Shown in pieces: positions 1 to 10,740 of a stretch of DNA of 64,000 nt. Below the pieces are notes generated by a model. The model did not search any database. It was not told the DNA's origin and saw only the letters and a program-made list of their open reading frames with translations. The first letter of the stretch is position 1. The number at the start of each line of letters is the position of its first letter. A program made the position numbers and the translations under genes. Origin of the DNA: Cunninghamia lanceolata (lineage: Eukaryota > Streptophyta > Pinopsida > Cupressales > Cupressaceae); contig BSBN01001251.1 of NCBI GenBank assembly GCA_027924645.1, positions 1,922,001-1,986,000 on the forward strand, given 5' to 3'.

Positions 1-969
1 CCAAAACATAAATGGAATGTGCAGATAAAAGGATTTAAAATATAAGAGAGAGATACTCACAACCTTTTTACCTTGCGATTTCCATTGTTCGCCTATTCTT
101 TCTTGATCTTTTGGTGATGAAATGGCCCTCAGGAAGGTTGCTTCCTTGCTTCAATTCCTCAAGATGACAAGGAGAAACGGCTTGGATACTTCTTGTGCTA
201 AAGATGAGCTTCAACACAAATATGAAATGGATGATAAATAAAGTGATGTGAAAGTGGGGTGCCAATGGCACGCTATGGATTATGCAGCATAAGTTTACTC
301 AAAAGTTGGATATGAAATGTAGAAGAAAAGGGTTGTATTTATAGAGTTGGGTTAGAGAAGATCAATGGTGGAAAAGAAATAAGAAGATCAACTGAGGAGA
401 ATATTTGAGAGAATGTGCATGAATAGAAGAATGACATGTGTCATTCAAAAAGATGCTTTGTTGAGTTAACTGCTTTCTTGATGAGGATGATTTTTTATTT
501 CTTAAATTAGAATATATTTTTCTAATTTAAGAGCTTTGTTGATAGCTTTAAATCAGTTAACTCAACTTTTACTTTTGTATGACAAGAAGAATTTATTTTT
601 AGAAGATATTGAAGATTTTTTAGAAGATAAGAAAGCATAATTAAATAAATAAATTTATTTAATTACTTGTAGATAATTTGGAACAATAAATAAAATATTA
701 AATATATTTTATTTTTTGGAGATTTAAATTAAGTAAATTTGCATTTTATTTAAATTTAGAAGAATAGATGATTTAATTAAATAATTAAAATTATTTAATT
801 GTTTAGAAGAATAAAGTTGATATTGAAGGAATTAATTAAATAAACGTAATTTATTTAATTAAATGGAAGGAAGTGAATCAAATAAATAAATTTATTTATT
901 TATTTATTGATAGAGGAATATGACGATGAAATAAATATTTAAAATATTTATTTAAGTAGAGTCGTGTCA
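1..969 (-). repeat. AT-rich LTR-like sequence, cut by the window start
   Basis: On the minus strand the segment begins TGACACGACTC at 969 and runs off the left end. It contains a promoter-like TATAAATACAACC (331-343, minus). About 490-960 is very AT-rich, with repeated short near-palindromes of the AATTAAATAAATTTATTTAATT kind that occur every 60-80 bp. The sequence to its right is a broken coding region that stops abruptly at this border, which fits an LTR inserted there. The second terminus, target duplication and partner LTR are outside the window, so the LTR call is inference. No gene is seen here. Confidence 0.42.
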
Positions 970-1617
970 TTTTTAGGTGTATATAGGTGCAGACACAAAA
1001 TTTTCTCTGTTGGAAGAGTATATTTTGTATCCAATAATCATTTATGCAAATCTGACAGTCAGATCCTTAATATCATTTATCGTGAGGGATTTCTTATCAA
1101 ATTTGGCTCTTGTTAGCTACATTACTACATTGTTCTACATTTTCTTTAAACCTCGAACCTTCCCGGAGGTACTCACACCGGTTATATCTTTAATAGCTTC
1201 TTTAGTTATCATATATGGTTCATCAAGCCATAGAAACTCATCATGAATCCGGCTTAGAATAAGCTTAACCCATGTATCATTCAGGATCGTAGGAAAATCC
1301 AACCAGGTGTCTAATTTCTTTTCTCCTAGAACTTTATATTCGTCTTTCAACACAATATCAACGGTAGTCAGTTCATCCAAGTATAGTTTGCCTAGATTCA
1401 TGTGATCATATTCCTCTAGATTGGCGTGAATGTATGCCCTAACATCTTCCATATGCAAAACTCCATGTGGAGCAATTAAGAATGCCCCTTTAGGATCATT
1501 TTCCAGTGATTTGAAGAAGCGTTTCTTGAATTTGGGGCGAGGCTTTTTTGTTATATCAATTACTTGAGGAGTAAACATTATCCAAGAATAATTCAAACTT
1601 TGTAATAGGGTTTTCAA
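970..1617 (-). pseudogene. Unrecognised retroelement-type ORF, degraded and truncated
   Basis: Minus-strand coding sequence from ATG at 1617. It is open for 160 codons to 1135, then readable with stops to about 977, where it ends at the LTR-like border. The product is hydrophilic, without membrane segments, and contains FLIAPHGVLHMEDVRAYIH, LDEPYMITKEAIKDITGVS and then a broken reading of INDIKDLTVRFA. It has the look of the repetitive gag-like or mobile-domain-like hypothetical proteins common in plant genomes, but I cannot name a family. Between 1618 and about 2010 lies a leader-like stretch with TGTCGGGATCCAACACG on the minus strand (about 1957-1973), which may mark the junction with element A. 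No RT or integrase is visible. Not a host gene as far as I can tell. Confidence 0.4.
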
Positions 1618-2032
1618 GCTGTAAATACCTCTTTTGCCAAATTAGGGTTTCCTTCTCATGAAGTTGCTTGTTCTAAATCTTTGGAAATCTTTGATGTTGC
1701 TAGGAATTTTGCTTCAGTTCGCCTTAGACACTTGAGAGCTTGAGTGCAAAGTGATTCTTCCTTTGGATATAACCCTTTTAGCCTTTGCTTGCCAAAACCT
1801 AATTGTCATAAATGCTATCTATTAAAAAGCTGTCAAAACCTTCTCTGCTAAACACAGACGATCAGGGTTGCTCTGCACTATTCTGCACTTGATTCTTTTC
1901 TTCTGGAATTACTTTTAAAAGATCTGTCATATGAAGCTTTACATCTCATCTTCGTGTTGGATCCCGACACTGATTATCTGGCTAGGGGATTTGGATTTTT
2001 AATACAACTCCCCTTGAGCCAAAGCTCCCAAT

Positions 2033-3141
2033 TTACTTCCCAGAGGAAGTGTCTACACTAGAGACTGGTGCGGAACCATCCCTGATATTGTCAACATCCT
2101 TCTTAATCCAAACCATGCTCATTTCCTTCTTGATCTCCACCAAATCGACCTTGTTTTTACCTTTGTCTTCTTTCTGTTCTATTTTCATCTTCTCTGTAGG
2201 ATAGTTTCTTTTCTCATTCATGCTTATGCAGAATTTTGCAACATGCCCAAACTTATTGCAATTGTAGCATACCACATTCCTCTGTCCTATTGATTAAATT
2301 CATTCTTGATCTGCATTGGTTAGCCATGTGTCCAAATCTATTGCATGCAAAGCACTTTCCATTGAAGGATTGAGTATTCCTTCCATAGTTAAAACCATTC
2401 CTAACTAGACTTCTGCATTAATTTGATCTATGACCAATTTTCTTGCAATTGAAACATTGACCAGGAAATGAAGGAACATTTTGATTTATTCTACTCCTAC
2501 ACTAAGTAGCCTTGTGACCAAACTTATTGCAATTAAAACAATAGCCATTGAAAGATGGGTACCTTTGAGCATTTAGCTGTCTGATCAGAGTTCTTCTAGG
2601 TCATCTTCTCTGATTCTAGAACTGGTTGAATTTGTTTTGCTTAAACTTAGTGTTTGCTTGGCCTGATTTTGAACTTTCTCCTTTTTCATATCCCAAGCCT
2701 TGCTTGTCATTTAGACTCTTCTGACTTTCAATCAGTTCCTCAAGCTTTGTAGAGCTTATTTTGAACTTTTCTTCATAGCTCTTAGCCTTCTCTAAATCCA
2801 ATTTCAGACTCAACTTCTTTTTCAAGTTTAGCACATTCTTCTAACTTGCTTTTTGTCAACAGATTTAGATCTTCTTCTGCTTTAGCTCTTTCAATAACTT
2901 CCACTTTCAAATCATCCAAGGTTTCATTGGCTGATATCAATTGTTCACTAACCTCCTTGTATTTTTCTATGAACTTCTTGACTTGTTCTTTTATCTTTAG
3001 AATGCATTCATCAGCTTCTTGTATATTGTCATTATATCCCCGATTTGTGCTTCAGATTTTTCAAGATCTTCAAGAGCAACTTGTAATTCATCATTGCTTT
3101 CATATGAGGCTTCAGGAGAAGTGAGATATCTTCTTGCCGCC
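2033..3141 (-). pseudogene. Degraded gag of copia-like element A, with four CCHC zinc knuckles
   Basis: Reading the minus strand from ATG at 3141 (protein starts MAARRYLTSPEAS), several frames join into a gag-like protein. First come long heptad-rich coiled-coil segments (about 3125-2640, e.g. LQVALEDLEKSEAQIGDI), then a K/Q/N-rich linker, then four zinc knuckles of the CX2CX4HX4C type between about 2560 and 2210: CFNCNKFGHKAT-C, CFNCKKIGHRSN-C, CFACNRFGHMANQC and CYNCNKFGHVAKFC. The first two have a stop just before the last Cys, and a frameshift precedes the fourth. The start lies only about 55 nt downstream of the primer site. I see no N-terminal UBN2-type capsid domain, so the gag may lack it. 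Protease, integrase and RT of this element are not in the window; the neighbouring ORF at 970-1617 seems unrelated. Confidence 0.6.
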
Positions 3142-3196
3142 ATGTGTACACCTTCCCAGATCTTCCTTAAGCTGTTAAGCTTCTTCCAAGGAACTT

Positions 3197-3209
3197 GGCT
3201 CTGATACCA
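3197..3209 (-). other. Primer binding site of element A (tRNA-iMet type)
   Basis: The minus strand reads TGGTATCAGAGCC, the standard plant initiator-tRNA primer site. It lies two bases inside the LTR terminus at 3212. This fixes the orientation (minus) and shows that the LTR to its right is the 5' LTR. Confidence 0.85.
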
Positions 3210-3211
3210 AT

Positions 3212-3779
3212 TGTTGAACATAATGAATACTGAGAGGGGGGGTGAATCAGTATTCTACAAAACCACTTCTTCACATGATCTATAAACCAATTACCAAATT
3301 TAATAACATGAAAGCAGAATAAGCATAAGAACAGCAACCATAAAGTCATAACACATAGACACCAGGATTTTTATGTGGAAAACCCAAAAAGGGAAAAACC
3401 ACGGTGAGTCTTAGCTCACAATATATTATGATAGCAATACCCAATTACATGAAGGATCACTGCGCAAGGACTCACTGTCCAAATAAAAGCTCGCTGCAAA
3501 CGGCTCATTGTCTTAGGGCTCACCACCCAATAGAAGAGAAGATAGAAGAAGGATTGGCTCACTTCCAAGAGAGGACTGCTATAGCTGCATCCACAAAATG
3601 CTGAAATGCAGTACCAATATACTCAATATACAGATTCAAAGGACTTCATACTGTCTGCCCTGCTTTTCTACTCTGCTTCACATATACTCCTATTTTCTAC
3701 CTTTATTATCCTTTTCTGCTCTGTAAACTACTTTAGATTATGCACATATCGAATTCACACATTGTCCACACATATTACC
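3212..3779 (-). repeat. 5' LTR of element A, internal-side part
   Basis: On the minus strand the LTR ends TATGTTCAACA at 3212, two bases before the primer site. It is interrupted at 3779 by element B and resumes at 15429. The stretch near 3230 (C-run on the minus strand followed by TCTCAGTATTCATTATG) is typical of copia LTR 3' ends. Antisense ORFs in it are not genes. Confidence 0.75.
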
Positions 3780-6700
3780 TGTTACATCCCTAATTTACAA
3801 ATTAGACTTAATCAATAACTTGGTATGATAATCAGGAGGATTCGTCATAGTTAATTGATTTGATATTGTGGTAATATCTAATTTAACTTTTGATTATGAA
3901 GTAGAAACATATGTTAAATAGTTTTGTAAATTACATGAATTTTAATTATGAGATTTGATAATGATGCACTGATTATAATCTCGTGGTCCTAAGTGTGACA
4001 GGAGAAATGAACGTCCCTCGAAGAAGGAAGGAGAGTATCATCCTAGAGGAAGGGGCTAGACATTGTGATAATATAAGTTGACTAGCCATCTGAGTAATTG
4101 ACTCCTATGTCCTTCTCAACCATTTGTAAGTTGTCACGTGTCATGTCTCTTGTCTTTTATTTCTATGTTCGTGGTTTATTCTTTTGTCGATGAAGTTGTC
4201 TCGACAAGTCGTGATGACCGGACGATGTTTTGGGAACATCATCCCTAGCTGAGAGATAATAATATTTAGAGACAAGGAGCTCTCTCTTACTTATTGTTCT
4301 CAGGGTCATTATGTTATTCCTAGTCTTTCGACTAATGGGAATAGTCAATTTCAGGGAAGTATCACTCGACCCCGATAATCGACATAAATAATGTGAATTC
4401 TTTTTATGAATACTATTCTTTATGATAATCCTTTATCAAGGATGAAACCTCTTAATTGGTTATTACCCATAATGATATTACTGCTATTTACTTATTTTGA
4501 TAATTGTATTAGATGGAATATTTTTTAAGTGGTTTTAGTTGATCATGAAGATCAATGGGAGCTTCGAGCTCAACCATCCCATGATGTGCTTGGATTGATC
4601 CACCTTTTTAGGGGCACTACCGAGTGTAAGGTAGTTGTTAGCCATTATCGGCCTGTAGGAAATCAGTTATGTTGTTTTTAGAGTGAGTCTCTCTTTGGAG
4701 AGGGAAAAAAAAGATAGAAGAAAGACTTCGGTGAAGGAAAAGGCAGAGAGGTTGGCTTTCTGGGAAAAACTAGGTGGTATAACAGTTCGAGGGAGAACAG
4801 TGACTATAATAAACTAGGAGCGGTGAAAAGATTCGCAAAACTGGGTCTGCATTCGGTCCTTGCTCAACTCAAGTAACTGAGATTCTTGAAGTCTCTTGTT
4901 ATTAAATGGAATTATGAGGCACGCATACTGCAAGGCGATGCCAGGCATGTTGATTATTTTTCTTTTGAGTCGTGGCATTAGGCCAGTCGGCCGAGCCATT
5001 TCTATTTTTGAATAACTTATATGCTATGGTTTGGGTGTCATATGGCCGAACCCTTTATGACAAACATTGAGTTGTGTTTATACTCAAAGCCTCATGGGCT
5101 GAGTTATTAGACTTAGTAACTATTGAAGTCGTGCTCAAGGCTCTGAGTCGAGCATATTTATATTTGTCAAACTTCTTGAAAACTTGCTCAAGGCTATGAG
5201 TCGAGCTAAGAAACTAAGTATTTATTCTTGCAATTACGCTCAGTCGAGCTTTGTAAAGATTGACTCTTTCTTGAATGAGCCTTGAGTCTTTCGACTCGGC
5301 CATACTATATTGCATGATACATTATGATAATTGGAGCTCTCAAAGCCATAGTGGCTAAGCATGTATTCTTTTCATTTGTGTTTAACCCACTTCGTATGAT
5401 GACAAGGGTCTAGCCTATGAGTGCTCGAAGGGAGTTAAGAATGACTCCATGTATTTTTTATAATGGATACAGTCTTACGACTGTATTGATAGCCGTATAT
5501 GCATCATTACTTGGCATGCAATCCCTCGACTATATTAACAACTATGGAAGCTTCTAATATCTTATACATAATCCATTGACTGTAAAGATTATCGAGAAGG
5601 CAATTATAAATCGGTGTACATCTAACACCCAAACAAAACACAGTTGGGCTTACTTGAGTGGTCGATAATGAATTACATATAGAATTGTTAAAACTATTAT
5701 GTGTGTTAAAGGAACCTCCGATTATGAAGGAGTATGATCATGGTCTTTATGTGAGACAATTGAGAATAAGTTTATAATAAAATATAGACCAGATCTATTT
5801 GGGACTGAATTAAGACTTAACAAATAACGTTATGAGTTATAAATTCTTTTACTTATTTTAACTATTAGGTTGATGAATAACCCATGAGCTCATTTGGGAA
5901 AAAGAGCTATTAACCTTTAAGAAACTAATATATTTACTAAGGCAGGGTATGCCTTAAGTATCATGAAATCAACTTCATCATATGTGATGAATGCTATCGA
6001 TATGAAACCACAGGAGACCAAGACGGTCATGAAGTTTGAAATTGAAATGAATTGAACAGAATGAGATAACGTGGAGTCACTAGTTTCGCATTTCTTAAGT
6101 AACCTATTTTGTTATAATTAACTTTGTTGGGAGTCAAATGTTCAAAGTTTGGACTGTGATTCGAATTGATCCCACACTCTTACTAGACCTAAAGGACAAA
6201 GTCGATAAAAACTGACTGTAGGACATGACAACTTATAAGTCGAGATATGGTGGTGCACATATGACAATGTTCATTACGTAACGTCTTTGTATGAAAACTT
6301 TGGCCAAAGTAATGCATCCTTCTCTGCATGCATTCTCAGTCCACAGTGATCCAGATGGCCTAGTGTCTCCAGTAGTGTCATACAAGTTAGAGTGGATCTA
6401 TAGTGTGTGACTGTGAGACATTAGGAAGGACACAACACTAGTTACTCAGATAGCTAACCAATTGGTTCCAATGTCTAACCTTTTCGTGAAGGGTAGCGCC
6501 TCTTCCAGTTAGGAAGATGTGCGGGGGACCGCAGGTCTGTGGTTGGGGGAAAATCACCAGGGTGATGCTCTCCTTCCCAAGCATGAGACAAGCCAAGGCT
6601 TATGAAGACAGATGTAAATGGTTCCAAATACAGTGTTTGTATTTTAACTAATTGGTCTATTATAATGTAAAGATTTGATTAAGATGCCAAGAGCATATAT

Positions 6701-6915
6701 TGTATTTGATTAGTGATGGACTTTCACTAAGGATTGTAATGATTTATTAGATTATAAGCTATGTTATATCCTGATTTGATTAACATGCTTAATCGATGGA
6801 AAAGAATATGTTTCTTTATGTTCAAACTTGATTATTATAATTCATTCTTAATTAATGACTTGTTTAAGTTATATGCTTAAGTTCAATCTTGAATTTTATG
6901 GGTAGTGATGTTACA
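3780..6915 (+). repeat. 5' LTR of element B (3,136 bp)
   Basis: Begins TGTTACATCCC and ends GTGATGTTACA, so the ends form a short inverted repeat. It is collinear with 12295-15428 along its whole length. It has no conserved gene; scattered ORFs in it (e.g. 4163-4348 and 4814-4999, minus) recur in the other copy and are chance frames. Around 5130-5300 it holds imperfect repeats of GCTCAAGGCTCTGAGTCGAGC-like sequence. The length is extreme for a plant LTR, though known in Del/Tekay elements. Confidence 0.93.
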
Positions 6916-6917
6916 TA

Positions 6918-6940
6918 TGGATAGAGCTACCAGGTTCAAC
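6918..6940 (+). other. Degenerate primer binding site of element B
   Basis: Directly after the 5' LTR the sequence reads TGGATAGAGC followed by CCAGGTTC (6930-6937). This matches the initiator-Met tRNA site TGGTATCAGAGC and its continuation CCAGGTTTCG with a few bases lost or gained. The position, two bases after the LTR end, is right for a PBS. Decay of the site agrees with an old element. Confidence 0.6.
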
Positions 6941-6967
6941 ACATGGACCTAATGAGCTCACTATTTT

Positions 6968-7381
6968 ATGATTAATGAATCCAGCATTAAGTGTGCTAAT
7001 GATTGGATGTTTTATGCCAAAATGGTAAAAATTAGAACAACACCTCGCAAGAAGGTAACAGAACATGGACGTTACCTACGCCATCAAAATATTTTGAAGG
7101 CACGAGCCTTTCTGAAGGAGAAACTTGAACCGACTGGATGCTTGGTAGGTGCATGGTTATCTGATGAGGAAACTTTCATTGATACAGTAAAACGCATCAA
7201 GCAGGAGTTAAGGAAAGCTGATCGGATGGCTGCCCTTAACTCTATTGGAACATCAATGTTGCCCTCTACTCCTATAGCACTAGCTGAGAAAAATGATCAT
7301 AATGAATGTATGGTACCAAAGGAGGATGTGAAGGAATACCAATGTGTATCCTCACTTCCTAAGACTGAAAAGAAAATATGA
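6968..7381 (+). CDS. Extra intact ORF between 5' LTR and gag of element B
   Basis: A 137-codon open frame starting 52 bp after the LTR and ending 260 bp before the gag ATG. The product is hydrophilic and highly charged, with a basic N-terminal half (motifs IRTTPRKKVTEHG and KARAFLKEKLEP) and a helix-like TVKRIKQELRKADRMAAL segment near residues 80-95. No signal peptide, membrane segment, zinc knuckle or enzyme motif is seen. I do not recognise the family. It has no stop, whereas gag and pol of the same element are full of them, so it is either a conserved accessory ORF or a lucky survivor. 7382-7642 is an AT-rich leader without a gene. Confidence 0.4.
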   Translation: MINESSIKCANDWMFYAKMVKIRTTPRKKVTEHGRYLRHQNILKARAFLKEKLEPTGCLVGAWLSDEETFIDTVKRIKQELRKADRMAALNSIGTSMLPSTPIALAEKNDHNECMVPKEDVKEYQCVSSLPKTEKKI

Positions 7382-7642
7382 TAATGGGAAGTTATCCCAA
7401 TTGTAAATAATTTGCAGGAGCAAATGTAAATACAATTTTATATTTTTGTGGATTATATGTAATCTAATGGAAAAATAATGCAATGGCAAAGTTTTGAGAA
7501 TCTTTCCTTTCTTGTTAAAGATTACATGAATGTGAATAGATTTGTGAAATAATTGAATATATGGCATGAAAAACTAATCCGTGTTTAATCTGTAAACTTC
7601 AAGAAGAAGTAAATTGTAGTAAAGGTTCAAGTTGGAACCAAA

Positions 7643-8737
7643 ATGGAGGATAGCCGAGATGAAGGAGCACCTTCAAGGCAATCTGAGTCTAAATTAGACC
7701 AAATCTTGACTTTGTTGAAAGAAACTATGGCGAGGGTAGAAACCCTTGAACATAAAGTGGGAGGCCAGTCAGAAGACAGGCGAGATAATTATGATGGGGG
7801 TGATGGCAAGGAACGCCATAATAACACCACTCAAAGCCATCACGGAGAAAATAACTCTGCGGTTAAATAGGATGGCGATAAAAGGAGCCTTATGGCTATG
7901 GAACTGTCTCATGACATGAAAAAGGTCATGCCACCCAAATTTGATGGATCTGTAAGTGGAGATGCCATGGAGGCATGGCTTACGAAGATGGAGAAGTATT
8001 TTGAAATTAGAAATTATAATGAGGTTACTAAAGTTGTCTAGGGAGCATTTCAGTTAGCAGGACAAGCATCTACATGGTGGATGAACAAAAAGATGGAGTT
8101 GGGCTTGAGGTCTACAAGCCTTACTTGGGATAGGTTTGTAGAACTGTTTAGGCAAAGATGGTTGCCTCAACTATTCTATGATCATAAACTCATAGACTTC
8201 CAAAACTTGAAAAAGGCTGATATGACTGTAAATGAATATTGGGAGAAATTCACCTGATTACTAAAATATGTGCCACAGTATCAGCATGATGAGAAGTTCT
8301 GGGTCCAGAAGTTCATCATGGGGTTAAATGCCCAGATTAGGGGTGAGGTTAATGTTCATGGCCCTACAACCATGGAACGGGTCTATGAGAAGGCCGTTAG
8401 GCAAGAACAGAACCTGAAGGCTATATCGACCTATAGAGAAAGGAACAGGAAGAGATACAATTGGTCTCAATCTTCTCAACCCTCAAAGAAGAAGGGGAAG
8501 AAACAAGATTATACTGAGAAGACTGATAGAGGGGCTAAAAATAAACAAAATGAATTCAAGGGAGATAAAAAGGGAAATAACCACTCCAAGAAGAATGGGA
8601 ACAATTCTAGCAAACCTCAGAAGAGGCGAGGACTAGTTGGAGGATGCTTCACTTGTGGCGGAGATCACTACACCAACCAGTGTCCCAAAAAATCACAAGG
8701 AGTGCAATCAAGAGGAAATCCTCTACCTTCCCAGTAA
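7643..8737 (+). pseudogene. gag: Gag of element B, broken by stops
   Basis: Starts MEDSRDEGAPSRQ at 7643. A coiled coil (about residues 17-40, LDQILTLLKETMARVETLE) is followed by an acidic linker, then the retrotransposon gag core (about 7915-8420: MPPKFDGS, AMEAWLTKMEKYFE, AFQLAGQASTWW, LTWDRFVELFRQRWLP), then a Lys-rich linker and a zinc knuckle CFTCGGDHYTNQC (CX2CX3HX4C, about 8644-8682). In-frame stops occur at 7868-7870, about 8039 and about 8256; at least the last fits a CGA-to-TGA change. It would form the virus-like particle and bind the RNA. The downstream protease is in the same frame, so a single Gag-Pol frame was likely. Confidence 0.85.
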
Positions 8738-8743
8738 GTGGCG

Positions 8744-9470
8744 TTCTAGCAACATATCCATGTGGCCTTGGATAACCGACAAGCTGAGTATCAAATAACT
8801 CCAGTAGAGACAACAGGTATTTTATTTGGAGTTCCTATTTCAGTTTTAATTGATACTGGTGCCACGGAATGTTTCATTTCTCCCAAAATTGTAAATAAGA
8901 TTCCTAGAAAAGAAAGATTCATGGCAAATACTTGGTCTGTAGAGTATGCAAATCACACCAAGGCTTAGGTAGAGCAATGCTTGTTTGAAGCTTGGGTTGA
9001 ACTTCCAAACTTTTCCACTAAACTAAATCTATATGTAGGCCCACTTGGCTCATATGATGTTATACTTGGAATAAATTGGTTATGGAGACATCGAGACAAA
9101 GTGGATTGTTATGCTAAGACAGTAGATTGTCTGGATGATCTAGGAAACCAAGTCCATATTCAAGGAAAACCTAGGGAAATTAAACTAAGGCAAATCTCTG
9201 CCTTACAAATGAAAAGAGCACATAGAAAAGGATGCCAACTTTTTGTTGTCAAGATGGATAAAATAGAAGAAATAAAGGAAACCTATTTCCAAGATGGCTT
9301 GATGTTCTATGAATCCCATAAACTTAATAAAGTAGGGACAAAGGAGTCCATAGGTCAAGAAAGACCAGATATGGACAAACATTCCCTCCTCAGAGATTTC
9401 GAGAATGTATTCTTGGATGAACTACCTCGGTTACCCCCTAAGAGAGCCTTTGATTTTTCCATTAATATTA
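8744..9470 (+). pseudogene. Protease region of element B (retropepsin)
   Basis: Aspartic protease domain that would cut Gag-Pol. The active site LIDTGATECF is at about 8849-8878, and the downstream flap region contains SYDVILGINWLWRHR at about 9050-9095, as usual in Ty3/gypsy proteases. It is in frame with gag. A stop at 8966-8968 (TAG, probably from CAG) splits it. The linker to RT (DELPRLPPKRAFDFSINIIPG, about 9418-9480) is conserved in form. A fragment of a related copy is present on the minus strand at 26585-26740. Confidence 0.82.
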
Positions 9471-10740
9471 TACCTGGGTCAAAACCTATTTCTAAAGCTC
9501 CCTACAGGATGACCACAACAAAATTAATGGAGTTAAAGGCTCAACTGTAAGAGCTACTGGATAAAGGGTTGATTAGACCTAGTGTGTCGCCATGGGGAGC
9601 TCCTGTCATTTTTTGTGAAAAAGAAAGATGGCACTTTGCGGTTGTGTATAGACTACTGCATGTTAAATAAAGCAACCATCAAGAACAAGTATCCTCTACC
9701 CCGTATTGATGATCTTTTTGATTAGATGAGAGGTGCAGGAGTATTTTCCAAGATCGATCTTCGATCGGGATATCACCAGTTAAGGGTGAAGGATGAAGAC
9801 ATCCATAAGACAGCCTTTAGAACTAGATATGGACATTATGAATTCACTGTCCTACCTTTTGGGTTGACAAATGCCCCTGCAACGTTTATGAATTTTATGA
9901 ATAGTGTGTTCAGAGATTGCCTGGACAAGTTTGTCTTGGTATTTCTTGATGATAATTTAATCTACTCTACGAATGAAGAGGAACATATGCAGCATTTGAG
10001 AATTGTTCTTCAGAGATTAAGAGAGCATAAACTATTCGGCAAGCTCTCTAAGTGTACCTTCTTTTAGAAAGAAGTACAGTATTTGGGTCATATAATTTTA
10101 GCTAAAGGAATAACTATAGACCCAGCTAAGATTAAGGCTATTTCTGAATGGCCTGAATTGAAAAATGTTCATGAGGTCCAAAGTTTTATGGGCCTTGCTG
10201 GTTATTACAAGAAGTTTGTGAAAAACTTCTCTAAAATTGCTTATCCTATAACTTCCTTGCAAAGAAAGGGCAAGAAGTTTGAATGGTCAGAAAAGTGCCA
10301 GGAGGCCTTTGACCTGCTGAAGGAAAAATTGACTTCAGCTCCAATTTTAAAAGTGCCTGACGTGGATGGTCAATTTGAAGTCATTACCGATGCCTTAGGG
10401 GAAGGCTTAGGTGGTGTACTGGTCCACGATGGACATGTTATTGTGTATGAATCATGCAAACTGAAAAACTATGAACAAAACTATGCCCCACATGATTTAG
10501 AATTGGCAGCAGTTATGCATGCACTTCAAATGTGGAGACATTATCTGTTTGGAAAACCTTATGAGTTAAAAACAAATCACTAGGGACTTAAATATCTATT
10601 CACTCAACCCCATCTTAATGCTCGTCAAAGAAGATGGTTGTAATTTATCTCAAATTATGATTTCGAGATTAAATATATCTAGGGAAAAGAAAATCGAGTA
10701 GCAGATGCTTTAAGTAGGAGAAGGCATATCTCCTCTATGA
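9471..10740 (+). pseudogene. Reverse transcriptase and RNase H of element B
   Basis: RT begins around PYRMTTTKLMELKAQL. Catalytic Asp is kept in [12 protein letters not shown] (about 9750-9785) and the DD pair in [11 protein letters not shown] (about 9933-9965). One extra T in the T-run at 9609-9614 shifts the frame before the conserved KKKDGT motif. Stops lie at about 9548, 9723, 10066 and 10581. RNase H follows: the first Asp is in VITDALGEGLGG (usual DAS is DAL), Glu in LELAAVMHAL, but the usual TDH triad member reads TNH, a loss of a catalytic Asp. The end is marked by [11 protein letters not shown] at about 10695-10725. Non-functional, but the fold is clear. Confidence 0.9.
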
